Of a stretch of DNA of 52,122 nt, positions 17,206-24,842 are shown piece after piece. Position 1 is the stretch's first letter; each line of letters starts with the position of its first letter. The position numbers and the translations under genes are program-made. The notes under the pieces are model-generated. The model was not told where the DNA came from, did not search any database, and worked only from the letters and a program-made list of their open reading frames with translations. This stretch comes from SAR116 cluster bacterium AG-321-K23 (GTDB lineage Bacteria > Pseudomonadota > Alphaproteobacteria > Puniceispirillales > Marisalimonadaceae). Location of the stretch: contig QBXO01000011.1 in NCBI GenBank assembly GCA_003284565.1, positions 1 through 52,122 of the forward strand. The letters are read 5' to 3'.

Positions 17206-18345
17206 ATGTCAATTACATGTAAAGCTGCAGTTATTAGAAATAACAAATTAACTGAACCATATAAGGATTCAAAGCCCTTATCCATTGAGGAAATCAAAAT
17301 TTCACCTCCTCTTGAAAATGAAGTTCTTGTGAAAGTTATGGGTGCAGGTCTTTGTCATTCTGATTTGTCAGTTATTAATGGATCCAGAGTGATGCCTCTA
17401 CCACTGGTAATTGGTCATGAAGGTTCTGGTGAAGTAGTTGAATTAGGAAGTGCTGTAAAAGATATAAAAGTTGGAGATCATGTTGCTTTTCAATTTTCAC
17501 CTTCTTGTGGAAGATGTAGAAGGTGTCTTGAAGGAAGACCTCAAGTATGTGAACTTGCAGCTGCAACAAAAGGTAAAGGTGATTTAATGTCAGGTGGAAG
17601 CAGATTGACAGATATGGAAGGGAATAGGCTTAATCACCATACTGGGATCTCGTGTATGTCTCAATATAATGTAGTTGATAGAGGATCTGTAGTTGCAATA
17701 GACAAAGCCTTTAATATAGAAGATGCTGCTCTTTTTGGGTGTGCTGTTATGACAGGTGTTGGAGCTGTAATTAATACCGCTAGAATAAGACCAGGAGATT
17801 CGGTTGCCATTATTGGACTAGGAGGTGTAGGACTAAATGGTATAATTGGTGCAAAACTAGCAGGAGCTGAAACTATAATTGCAATTGATATAGATCCATC
17901 AAAATTTATAAGAGCTGAAGAACTTGGGGCAACACATTGTTTTGATAATAGAAATAATAATATGGTTGAAAAAATAAGAGATTTAACAAATGGTGGTGTT
18001 GACTACGCAATTGATCTAGCTGGAGTAATACAAGCCATGGATACTGCTTATCAAATTATAAGATATGGAGGATCTGTGGTTACTGCTGGTTTGTCACCTA
18101 TAAATACGAAATTTAGTTTTAACCATAGTGATCTAGTTGCACAGGAAAAATCAATTTTAGGAAGCTATATGGGTTCATGTGTTCCTGTAAGAGATGTCCC
18201 CAGATTTCTAAATTTATATAAACAAGGACGTCTACCAGTAAATAAACTTATAGACGGGAAAATTACTTTTGATGATTTGAATGAAGGCTTTGATAAATTG
18301 TCAAAAGGTGAAGTGGTTAGGCAGATACTTATGCCTAACGCGTAG
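17206..18345 (+). CDS. Zinc-dependent alcohol dehydrogenase (class III-like medium-chain)
   Basis: A 379-residue medium-chain dehydrogenase of the longer, class I/III-like type. Catalytic zinc residues are Cys50 (GLCHSD) and His71-Glu72 (IGHEG); structural zinc residues are Cys101, Cys104, Cys107 and Cys115. The cofactor motif is GLGGVGLNGIIG with IAIDID after it. AGGAG precedes the ATG, which abuts the stop of the accessory gene. It ends the rightward run and is only three bases from the end of a convergent gene. It could oxidise a hydroxymethyl, benzylic or aliphatic alcohol; formaldehyde metabolism is another possibility for this branch. Confidence 0.93.
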   Translation: MSITCKAAVIRNNKLTEPYKDSKPLSIEEIKISPPLENEVLVKVMGAGLCHSDLSVINGSRVMPLPLVIGHEGSGEVVELGSAVKDIKVGDHVAFQFSPSCGRCRRCLEGRPQVCELAAATKGKGDLMSGGSRLTDMEGNRLNHHTGISCMSQYNVVDRGSVVAIDKAFNIEDAALFGCAVMTGVGAVINTARIRPGDSVAIIGLGGVGLNGIIGAKLAGAETIIAIDIDPSKFIRAEELGATHCFDNRNNNMVEKIRDLTNGGVDYAIDLAGVIQAMDTAYQIIRYGGSVVTAGLSPINTKFSFNHSDLVAQEKSILGSYMGSCVPVRDVPRFLNLYKQGRLPVNKLIDGKITFDDLNEGFDKLSKGEVVRQILMPNA

Positions 18346-18348
18346 TTT

Positions 18349-19146
18349 TTATATCATTTTCCAATTTTTATAAAAAATACTTCTAGTATTTTTTAATAAA
18401 AAGCCAACTGCTTTTAAAATTAATTTGATTATATTGTCAAAATGGGATGGCCTAATAATATCAATAAAAGCACAAAATCTTAAATCATCCTCTTCGTTAA
18501 AACTTTGGTGTATCAAAGTATCATCAAAAATAAATAATGGATCATTCTTCCACTTGTGAATTCTACCATCAGCTTCAATAAATGATCCTTCATTTTTAAC
18601 TTTATTAAAATTATATAAAATCCGATAAGTCATTCTCAGAGGACCAAAATGTCTAGACGTTGAAGTCTTTTCTCTAAAAAGTGAAACACCAATTGTCTTT
18701 AGATATTTATACTCATTATTAAACTCTTCAATTGAATCATCCAGTTCATATCCATACCATTTGTAAAATAACATACTTCTATTATCATTTGGATTTTCTT
18801 TAAATCTCTTAGCAATTTCTCTGGAGTTTTTATCAAATAATGAAATAACGTCATTGATTTCATTTTGATGACCTTGGGGAAGGTCTTCAATTTTATAGGT
18901 ATGAAGGTTTCTGTGAGACAAAAGATCGGATAAAAGATTTAATGGTGATAGTAAAAAAGTTAAAAATCCTTTGCCTATGAAATATTCTTTAATTAATTTT
19001 AGATCCATCGTTTTGTGTCTAGAGACGTCAATTAACCCACATAAAATCCAAAATGGAAATATTGTCCATATACCAATATTAATAAAAAGGAAAATTGAAC
19101 TTAAAATTAAAGGTATAAGTAAAATTAGTTTAAAAACGCTGTCCAT
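18349..19146 (-). CDS. Aspartyl/asparaginyl beta-hydroxylase-like dioxygenase (LpxO-like)
   Basis: A 265-residue protein with one or two N-terminal membrane segments (about residues 5-40) and a C-terminal Fe(II)/2-oxoglutarate oxygenase domain. Visible domain marks are TSTSRHFGPLRMTYRILYNF with the first iron His, FIFDDTLIHQSFN with the second His, and the closing RFCAFIDIIRP that ends in the co-substrate Arg region. Membrane-anchored members such as LpxO hydroxylate lipid A acyl chains; others hydroxylate Asp/Asn side chains. It is convergent with the dehydrogenase. Family call is firm enough; LpxO function is inferred from the membrane anchor. Confidence 0.8.
   Translation of the reverse strand: MDSVFKLILLIPLILSSIFLFINIGIWTIFPFWILCGLIDVSRHKTMDLKLIKEYFIGKGFLTFLLSPLNLLSDLLSHRNLHTYKIEDLPQGHQNEINDVISLFDKNSREIAKRFKENPNDNRSMLFYKWYGYELDDSIEEFNNEYKYLKTIGVSLFREKTSTSRHFGPLRMTYRILYNFNKVKNEGSFIEADGRIHKWKNDPLFIFDDTLIHQSFNEEDDLRFCAFIDIIRPSHFDNIIKLILKAVGFLLKNTRSIFYKNWKMI
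18372..18394 (+). terminator. Possible bidirectional A/T hairpin terminator inside convergent gene
   Basis: AAAAAATACT (18372-18381) and AGTATTTTTT (18385-18394) form a perfect ten-base inverted repeat around TCT. Six Ts end the stem on the + strand and the mirror gives six Ts on the - strand, so it could terminate transcription both ways. It lies within the last codons of the hydroxylase gene, 27 bases after the alcohol dehydrogenase stop. Only one G-C pair supports it, so it is weak. Confidence 0.45.
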
Positions 19147-19284
19147 TATAACTTTATTTATAATTCATGTTAGTAAATTAATAATCTATAATTTAAAGTA
19201 ATTTCTATCAACTTTAATTTAGATTGTTTGAAAAATAAAAATTTAATATTATGTTTATCAATAACACTATTAGGGAATTAAAAA

Positions 19285-19770
19285 ATGCCTAGCTTTGATA
19301 TAGTAAGTAAAATAGATATGCCTTCAGTTCAAAATGGTTTAGATGGAGTAAAAAAAGAAATTAGCACTAGATATGATTTTAAAGGAAGTATATGTGAAGT
19401 AGAACAACAAGAAGATAAAATTATAATTAAAGCTGATGATGACTTAAAAAGAAAGCAAGTTGAAGATCTTATTATCACGCACCTCACTAGAAAAAAAGTT
19501 GATACAAGCGCGTTAGAATTTGAAAAACCAGAATCTGCATCAGGCAATTCTATTAGACAAATTGTATTAATAAAACAAGGTATTGATAGAGAAGTAGCTC
19601 AAAAGATAGTAAAGGCAATTAAATCCTCAAAAAGCAAAGTTCAAACATCTATACAAGGTGATGAAGTAAGAGTATCTGGTAAAAAAAGAGATGATCTTCA
19701 AGCAGCGATTAAATTAATAAAAGAATTAAATATCAAGCATCCCTTACAATATGAAAACTTTAGAGATTAA
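19285..19770 (+). CDS. yajQ: YajQ family nucleotide-binding protein
   Basis: A 161-residue small two-domain protein of the YajQ family. The start PSFDIVSKIDMPSVQNGLD, then ISTRYDFKGS and QIVLIKQGIDREVAQKIVK, match the family closely, and the length is normal. YajQ-type proteins bind nucleic acid or cyclic-di-GMP and affect transcription; the precise role here is open. AGGGA precedes the ATG. It stands alone, with a 138-base AT-rich gap upstream in which I see no other feature, and overlaps the convergent hydrolase gene by four bases. Confidence 0.95.
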   Translation: MPSFDIVSKIDMPSVQNGLDGVKKEISTRYDFKGSICEVEQQEDKIIIKADDDLKRKQVEDLIITHLTRKKVDTSALEFEKPESASGNSIRQIVLIKQGIDREVAQKIVKAIKSSKSKVQTSIQGDEVRVSGKKRDDLQAAIKLIKELNIKHPLQYENFRD

Positions 19771-20654
19771 AATTTAATTATTTTTGCTCTTTTATCTCTA
19801 CAGCCCCAAGAAGACGATCTCACAGCACTAAAAAACTTAAGTAAATGGTTATTAAATAAGTCTGGTTCTTCTAAGTTTATTGTATGCCCTGTTTTAGGAA
19901 CTATTAACAGACCAGCTGTTTTTATAGTTCTTTTTAAAAATAAACCTACCTCAAGACACATATCATCTTCATCACCATTGATTATTAGTGTTGGGCAATT
20001 TATGCTATGTATTTCCTTTTCTAACGAATATAAATTAGGTCTTTTATTTTGAACACCCAATAAAGTATTGGCTGAGCCGACTGGATCATGTTTAATTAGT
20101 TGTTTATTAAATAGCTGCCAGCCTTTTGGATCTTTATTTTGAAATTGAACTCTAGAAGGACCTAGAGCATACTCTGATCCAAATTTATCCATACCTTCAT
20201 TTAATATAATTTTTGCGCTATCTAATGAAATATTAGAAAAGTCTGCTTCTTTATTGAAAGAAGTTTTATCAATTGGCATGGCACCATATCCGCAACCAGC
20301 TATTACTAGACTTAAAACTCTATCCTGAGCATTTATCCCTAAATGAAGAGTTGCAAATCCTCCCATAGATAAACCAACAATATGAGCTTTTTCAATTTTT
20401 AGATTATCCATAACACTCAAAATATCACGCCATGCTCTTTCCTGACTATAACTACTTTCATTTTTTGGAACTTCTGATGGTGGGTACCCCCTAGCACAAA
20501 ATGTTATACATTGATAATATCTAGATAAATAATTAATTTGTGGTTCCCAACTTCTATAATCACCAGCAAATTCGTGAACAAATATGATTGGCTCACCCTT
20601 ACCATTAGACTCATAAAATAATTTTACGTTATCATTAGTTTTTATAAATGACAT
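19767..20654 (-). CDS. Alpha/beta hydrolase (3-oxoadipate enol-lactonase-like)
   Basis: A 295-residue serine hydrolase with the oxyanion region FVHEFAGD (HEF in place of the usual HGF), nucleophile Ser96 in GLSMGGF, acid Asp228 or Asp230 in INGDEDD, and His257 in KTGHT. The layout resembles 3-oxoadipate enol-lactonases and related small esterases. A 3-oxoadipyl-CoA-type thiolase is encoded 2 kb away, which would fit an aromatic ring-cleavage pathway, but no other pathway gene is present. GGGGAA precedes the ATG. Divergent from modB. Confidence 0.85.
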   Translation of the reverse strand: MSFIKTNDNVKLFYESNGKGEPIIFVHEFAGDYRSWEPQINYLSRYYQCITFCARGYPPSEVPKNESSYSQERAWRDILSVMDNLKIEKAHIVGLSMGGFATLHLGINAQDRVLSLVIAGCGYGAMPIDKTSFNKEADFSNISLDSAKIILNEGMDKFGSEYALGPSRVQFQNKDPKGWQLFNKQLIKHDPVGSANTLLGVQNKRPNLYSLEKEIHSINCPTLIINGDEDDMCLEVGLFLKRTIKTAGLLIVPKTGHTINLEEPDLFNNHLLKFFSAVRSSSWGCRDKRAKIIKF

Positions 20655-20684
20655 TTATAATTCCCCATTATAATCTAGTTAGGA

Positions 20685-20690
20685 TATAAT
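20685..20690 (+). promoter_or_regulatory. Possible -10 element upstream of modB
   Basis: A consensus TATAAT hexamer lies 36 bases before the modB start in the 71-base divergent gap. No convincing -35 box is visible at the right distance, so this is a weak call in AT-rich DNA. Confidence 0.25.
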
Positions 20691-20725
20691 ACTCAAAATC
20701 AATACCAAAGTAAGTTAGTTTTAAT

Positions 20726-21418
20726 ATGGATATTTTTCACCATTTCAGTCCAGACATCACTGCAATTTTAATTACATTAAAGTTAGCTGTTATCACATGT
20801 TTCTTTTTGGCTTTAATAGGTACTCCTCTAGCGTATTTTTTAGCATTTAAGTCAAAAAAGACCAAACCATTTATTGAAACAATAGTAACATTGCCACTTG
20901 TTTTACCACCCACAGTGATTGGCTTTTATTTAATTATTTTTTTTAGTCCTGAAACAACATTAGGTAAAATTTTCATAATACTAACAGGAGAACAATTAAT
21001 TTTTTCATTTTATGGTTTAGTTCTGGCTTCTATAATTTATTCTCTTCCTTTTTGGGTTCAGCCTCTTCAAACTTCATTTGAAAAAATTGGAAGAGATACT
21101 ATTTGGACATCTTATAGTTTAGGGGCTGGCTTATTAGATACTTTTTTAAATGTGATAATACCCTTATGTAAAAAAGGATTTTTTACTTCCTTCATTATAT
21201 CCTTCGCACACACCTTAGGTGAATTTGGAATTGTTTTAATGGTTGGAGGTGGTATTCATGGTAAGACAAAAGTAATTGCAATTTCAATTTATGATCATGT
21301 TGAACAATTATCCTTTGAAAAAGCACACATTTTAGCGGGTGGAATGTTAATTTTATCATTTATTATATTATTAACTCTGTTTTATTTTAACAAAAGATCA
21401 GTTGTAAGAGTAAAATAA
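20726..21418 (+). CDS. modB: Molybdate ABC transporter permease (ModB)
   Basis: A 230-residue inner-membrane permease with about five helices. The cytoplasmic EAA-type loop reads SLGAGLLDTFLNVIIPLCKKG, and the ModB signature is HTLGEFGIVLMVGGG (about residues 161-175) followed by KTKVIAISIYDHVE. It transports molybdate, or possibly tungstate, with ModC. Stop and start of modB and modC share one base (TAATG), implying coupled translation. The periplasmic binding protein ModA is not encoded in this window. The molybdopterin synthase genes moaD and moaE occur later in the window. Confidence 0.92.
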   Translation: MDIFHHFSPDITAILITLKLAVITCFFLALIGTPLAYFLAFKSKKTKPFIETIVTLPLVLPPTVIGFYLIIFFSPETTLGKIFIILTGEQLIFSFYGLVLASIIYSLPFWVQPLQTSFEKIGRDTIWTSYSLGAGLLDTFLNVIIPLCKKGFFTSFIISFAHTLGEFGIVLMVGGGIHGKTKVIAISIYDHVEQLSFEKAHILAGGMLILSFIILLTLFYFNKRSVVRVK

Positions 21419-22539
21419 TGTCAAATTTGTCAGTTTTGTTAAAAGGTAAAATTGGAAGTTTATTTTTAAATTTTGAGCATACTTTTAAAAATGATGGGAT
21501 AAATATCTTATATGGTCCAAATGGATCAGGAAAAACTACAATTATTTCTGCATTAGGAGGATTTGTTAAAAATATAGAAAGTAGAATTATTTTTAATGGA
21601 AATGAATTTAAGGACTTAGATAAATATCCTCCCTACAAGAGGCCATTTGGAATAATGTTTCAAAATCCAATATTATTTGAACACTTAAATGTAGAAGAAA
21701 ACCTTGATTTTGTTATAAAAAGGCAGAAATCAAATTCTCAAAAAAAAAATTTAATAAGTAAAAAATATCTAATTAATCACCTTGAATTGACTTCCTTATT
21801 GAAGAGATCACCTGAGAATTTGTCTGGGGGTGAAAAGCTTAGAGTGGTTCTAGCTAGAACAATTTTAAAACAACCTAATTATATACTTTTAGACGAACCC
21901 ATGTCAGATTTAGATATAAAATATAAAGCTAAGCTTTTAGTTTTTTTAAAAGATTTTAATAAAAAATTTAAAATACCAATTTTATATATTACCCATTCAA
22001 TAGAAGAAATATCACAAATTGGAGATCAAATCGTATTAATTAAAGATGGCAAAAAAATTGATAGTGGGAGTGTTACAAATGTTCTTAATAGAAGCTCATT
22101 CGTAGATTTGATAGGAAAGTTTGAGATAAGTTCTGTATTAGAAGGAATAGTTGTTAGTTATGATCAAATCCTACGCATCACAACTCTTGATTTAGATGGA
22201 CAAAAATTGATTGTTCCAGGTTTACCTGGTAACTTAAAAGATATAGTAAGAGTTAGAATAAGGTCGAGAGATATACTTCTTTCATCTTCACGTTTAGAAA
22301 CAAAAATTACTGAAAATGAATTACAAGGTATAATCTCTTCAATTGAAATTGAAGATAATTCAGCATTTTCTGAATTAGTAATTAAATTAAAAAATTTAAA
22401 AAATAACAAAAAAATACAAAAACTTAGATCTAGGATAACAACTTATAATCTAAAAAAAATGAAATTATTGATAAATGATAGTGTTTTTGTTTATATAAGC
22501 TCAGTGTCAATAGATAGACAAGCATATCAATCAATATAG
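21418..22539 (+). CDS. modC: Molybdate ABC transporter ATP-binding protein (ModC)
   Basis: A 373-residue ATPase. Walker A is GPNGSGKTT (about residues 35-43), the signature is LSGGEKLRVVLART, and Walker B is ILLDEPMSDLD. After about residue 235 there is a separate C-terminal domain with ISSVLEGIV and VRVRIRSRDILLSSS, which fits the TOBE/Mop oxyanion-binding domain of ModC. It energises ModB. The C-terminal portion near LKNLKNNKKIQKLRSR is unusually Lys-rich but in keeping with the AT bias. It ends six bases before the convergent thiolase gene. Confidence 0.9.
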   Translation: MSNLSVLLKGKIGSLFLNFEHTFKNDGINILYGPNGSGKTTIISALGGFVKNIESRIIFNGNEFKDLDKYPPYKRPFGIMFQNPILFEHLNVEENLDFVIKRQKSNSQKKNLISKKYLINHLELTSLLKRSPENLSGGEKLRVVLARTILKQPNYILLDEPMSDLDIKYKAKLLVFLKDFNKKFKIPILYITHSIEEISQIGDQIVLIKDGKKIDSGSVTNVLNRSSFVDLIGKFEISSVLEGIVVSYDQILRITTLDLDGQKLIVPGLPGNLKDIVRVRIRSRDILLSSSRLETKITENELQGIISSIEIEDNSAFSELVIKLKNLKNNKKIQKLRSRITTYNLKKMKLLINDSVFVYISSVSIDRQAYQSI

Positions 22540-22544
22540 ATAAT

Positions 22545-23747
22545 TTAAACTCTTTCTATTATAATTGCACTTCCTTGACCAACGCCAACACACATTGTAC
22601 ATAATGCATACTTTAAGTTTTTTTCAATTAATTCTTGAGTAGCTGTAAGGACTAATCTTGTTCCAGACATACCAAGAGGATGGCCTAGAGCAATTGCTCC
22701 ACCATTAGGGTTTACTCTTTCATCGTCATCTTCAATGCCAAGTGATCTTAAACTAGCTAAACCTTGAGCAGCAAATGCTTCATTTATTTCAATAACATCA
22801 ATATTCTTCATTTTAATCCCAGCTATTTTAAGTGCTTTTAAAGAAGCTGGAACTGGTCCAATGCCCATGAATGCTGGCTCTACCCCAGAACTTGCTGCTG
22901 AGATTATTCTTGCTCTGGCGGTTAAATGATTTCGTTTTATTCCTTCTTCACTTGCAATTATCATTGCTGCTGCACCATCATTAACACCACTTGCATTTCC
23001 TGCGGTAACAGTACCATTATTTCTAAATGGTGTTGGAAGTGATGAAAGTTTTTCAATTGATGTGTTTCTAGGATGTTCGTCTATGTCAAATATTAATACT
23101 CCACCCTTTCTTTGAGGGATTTTTACAGGAGTAATTTCTTTAGCTAATCTTCCATTCTGAATTGCACTAGAAGCCTTTATTTGACTAGAAAGGGCCATTT
23201 TGTCTTGATCATCTCTGCTAACTTGGTATTTTTCAGCAACGTTTTCTGCAGTTTCTGGCATTGAATCTATACCGTAACTAGCTTTCATTTTAGGGTTAAC
23301 AAATCTCCAACCTATAGTTGTGTCGTAAATTTCTGCATTTCTAGAAAATGCAGAACTAGCTTTAGGCATTACAAAAGGAGCTCTACTCATGCTTTCTGCG
23401 CCTCCTGCAATAGTCATATCAGCTTCATTAGATTTTATCATTCTTGATGCGCTTGATATAGCTTCCATACCTGAAGCACATAATCTGTTTAGTGTGATAC
23501 CTGGAATGGTATATGGAAGATCAGCTAAAAGTAGAGACATTCTAGCAATATTACGATTATCCTCACCTGCTTGATTAGCATTACCGTAAAAGACTTCTTC
23601 TAAGTTTTCCCAGTCAGTTTTTTTTAAATCTTTTTTTATTGCTATTAGAGGTAAAGCTGCGAGATCGTCAGTCCTAATAGAAGATAAACTTCCCCCAAAC
23701 TTCCCAATTGGTGTTCTTGTTCCTTCACAGATATATGCTTCTGACAT
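22545..23747 (-). CDS. Thiolase, 3-oxoadipyl-CoA thiolase-like (acetyl-CoA acyltransferase)
   Basis: A 400-residue thiolase. Active-site Cys is in [11 protein letters not shown] (about residue 90), the His is in [15 protein letters not shown] and the second Cys in [10 protein letters not shown]. The segments [11 protein letters not shown] and [11 protein letters not shown] match the PcaF/PaaJ branch that cleaves 3-oxoadipyl-CoA to succinyl-CoA and acetyl-CoA; acetoacetyl-CoA thiolase is the alternative. An in-frame ATG at 23765 exists, but AGGAGA lies just before the ATG at 23747 and inside the longer reading, so I use the shorter start. BKACE elsewhere in the window makes acetoacetate, a possible link. 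Confidence 0.93.
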   Translation of the reverse strand: MSEAYICEGTRTPIGKFGGSLSSIRTDDLAALPLIAIKKDLKKTDWENLEEVFYGNANQAGEDNRNIARMSLLLADLPYTIPGITLNRLCASGMEAISSASRMIKSNEADMTIAGGAESMSRAPFVMPKASSAFSRNAEIYDTTIGWRFVNPKMKASYGIDSMPETAENVAEKYQVSRDDQDKMALSSQIKASSAIQNGRLAKEITPVKIPQRKGGVLIFDIDEHPRNTSIEKLSSLPTPFRNNGTVTAGNASGVNDGAAAMIIASEEGIKRNHLTARARIISAASSGVEPAFMGIGPVPASLKALKIAGIKMKNIDVIEINEAFAAQGLASLRSLGIEDDDERVNPNGGAIALGHPLGMSGTRLVLTATQELIEKNLKYALCTMCVGVGQGSAIIIERV

Positions 23748-23770
23748 AAAATTTCTCCTAGGCAAATATA

Positions 23771-24433
23771 TTATTCAAAATTTGTATAAATTGGGACATC
23801 ATTTGGTTCCCATTTTTTGAATTTTCTCATTATAGATGAAAAGTCTTCACTATCAATGATTTGATTTATCCAATTACTCAAAAGACTGAAATTTAATTTG
23901 TCAAACCAATCTTGATCAACATTTCTAAATTGTCTTACAAATGGAAATATAGCATAGTCTAATAAAGTAAGATGTTCACAATTGAGTGAATTGTTATTTT
24001 TAAGGTAAAAATTTAATTTTTCAAGAAAGCATAAATTTTTGTCTCTATATAAATATCGATCAACACCAGAAAATCGATTTGGATATTTATACTTATCTAA
24101 ATTAGTTTTAAATTTAATTTCAAAATCATCTAATAAATCTTTAATTTCTTTCTTTCCAAGTCTTCCCTTAGCAAGCCATTTATGAGAATCATTTATATTT
24201 AAGGCCCAATTAATTATATCCATACTTTCTTCCAAAACTTCACCTGATTTTGTAATCAAAACTGGCACAGTTCCTTTTGGAGATGATTTTAAAAATTCAG
24301 ATGGTTTTTCCTTTAATTTAATCTCTCTTACTTCAACCATAATCTTTGACGATCTAATAGCAAATCGTGCCCTCATTGCGTAAGGGCATCTTCTAAAGGT
24401 GTATAAAATTGGATATTTAAAATTACTTTTCAT
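23771..24433 (-). CDS. Glutathione S-transferase family protein
   Basis: A 220-residue protein with an N-terminal thioredoxin-like domain: LYTFRRCPYAMRARFAIRSS (residues 10-29, with CPYA as the active-site motif), KGTVPVLI with the cis-Pro, and a GSH-contacting EESMDIINW. The rest is a helical GST C-domain. The CPY motif places it in the omega/beta-like, Cys-type group, which reduces or deglutathionylates rather than conjugates. It is just upstream of the thiolase gene (23 bases) and may be cotranscribed. Substrate unknown. Confidence 0.88.
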   Translation of the reverse strand: MKSNFKYPILYTFRRCPYAMRARFAIRSSKIMVEVREIKLKEKPSEFLKSSPKGTVPVLITKSGEVLEESMDIINWALNINDSHKWLAKGRLGKKEIKDLLDDFEIKFKTNLDKYKYPNRFSGVDRYLYRDKNLCFLEKLNFYLKNNNSLNCEHLTLLDYAIFPFVRQFRNVDQDWFDKLNFSLLSNWINQIIDSEDFSSIMRKFKKWEPNDVPIYTNFE

Positions 24434-24510
24434 AATGGAATAATTTTAAATAAATTTCAAACAATATGAAATTCTTTTATTTTTTTTAAATAAAGTTTAA
24501 CAAAATTAAA

Positions 24511-24720
24511 TCATTTTTTGGGGTTCATATCTGTTGTGTTATAGACCTCATCATTATCGATATGGCCTTGTTTTGTAAGTTGATAAACAGTGTTCCAGAG
24601 AGATGGAGGATAATTTTGCCTAATATTTTTTATCATGTGTAGTATATGTTTTTCTTCAAAAATATTTTCTTTTTTTGACTTTCTTACCTTATCAAGTGGA
24701 AAGGGAACAATCTGGGCCAT
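24511..24720 (-). CDS. Small uncharacterised protein, 69 residues
   Basis: I do not recognise this protein. It is soluble and charged, starting AQIVPFPLDKVRKSKKE; the start resembles short alphaproteobacterial proteins that open with a VPF/PLD motif before a basic stretch. A helical centre (HILHMIKNIRQNY) and an acidic-polar tail follow. An excellent ribosome site (AGGAGA, seven to eight bases before the ATG) supports it as a real gene. It stands alone, divergent from the pyruvate kinase gene, with AT-rich gaps on both sides. An overlapping + strand frame in the same region lacks such support. Confidence 0.7.
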   Translation of the reverse strand: MAQIVPFPLDKVRKSKKENIFEEKHILHMIKNIRQNYPPSLWNTVYQLTKQGHIDNDEVYNTTDMNPKK

Positions 24721-24842
24721 CTATATTTCTCCTGTAATATGTTTGAAGTTTGCAAATAGCTTGCCGATTTTAATATTTAAAAAAATAAATTTAATATTTT
24801 TCTTAAAATTAATGTATAAAGATGTATGGAAAAGGACGAATA

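Noticed and set aside
18971-19201. 76-codon + strand frame opposite the hydroxylase N-terminus
   Set aside because: It mirrors the hydrophobic membrane segment of the real gene and has no ribosome site.
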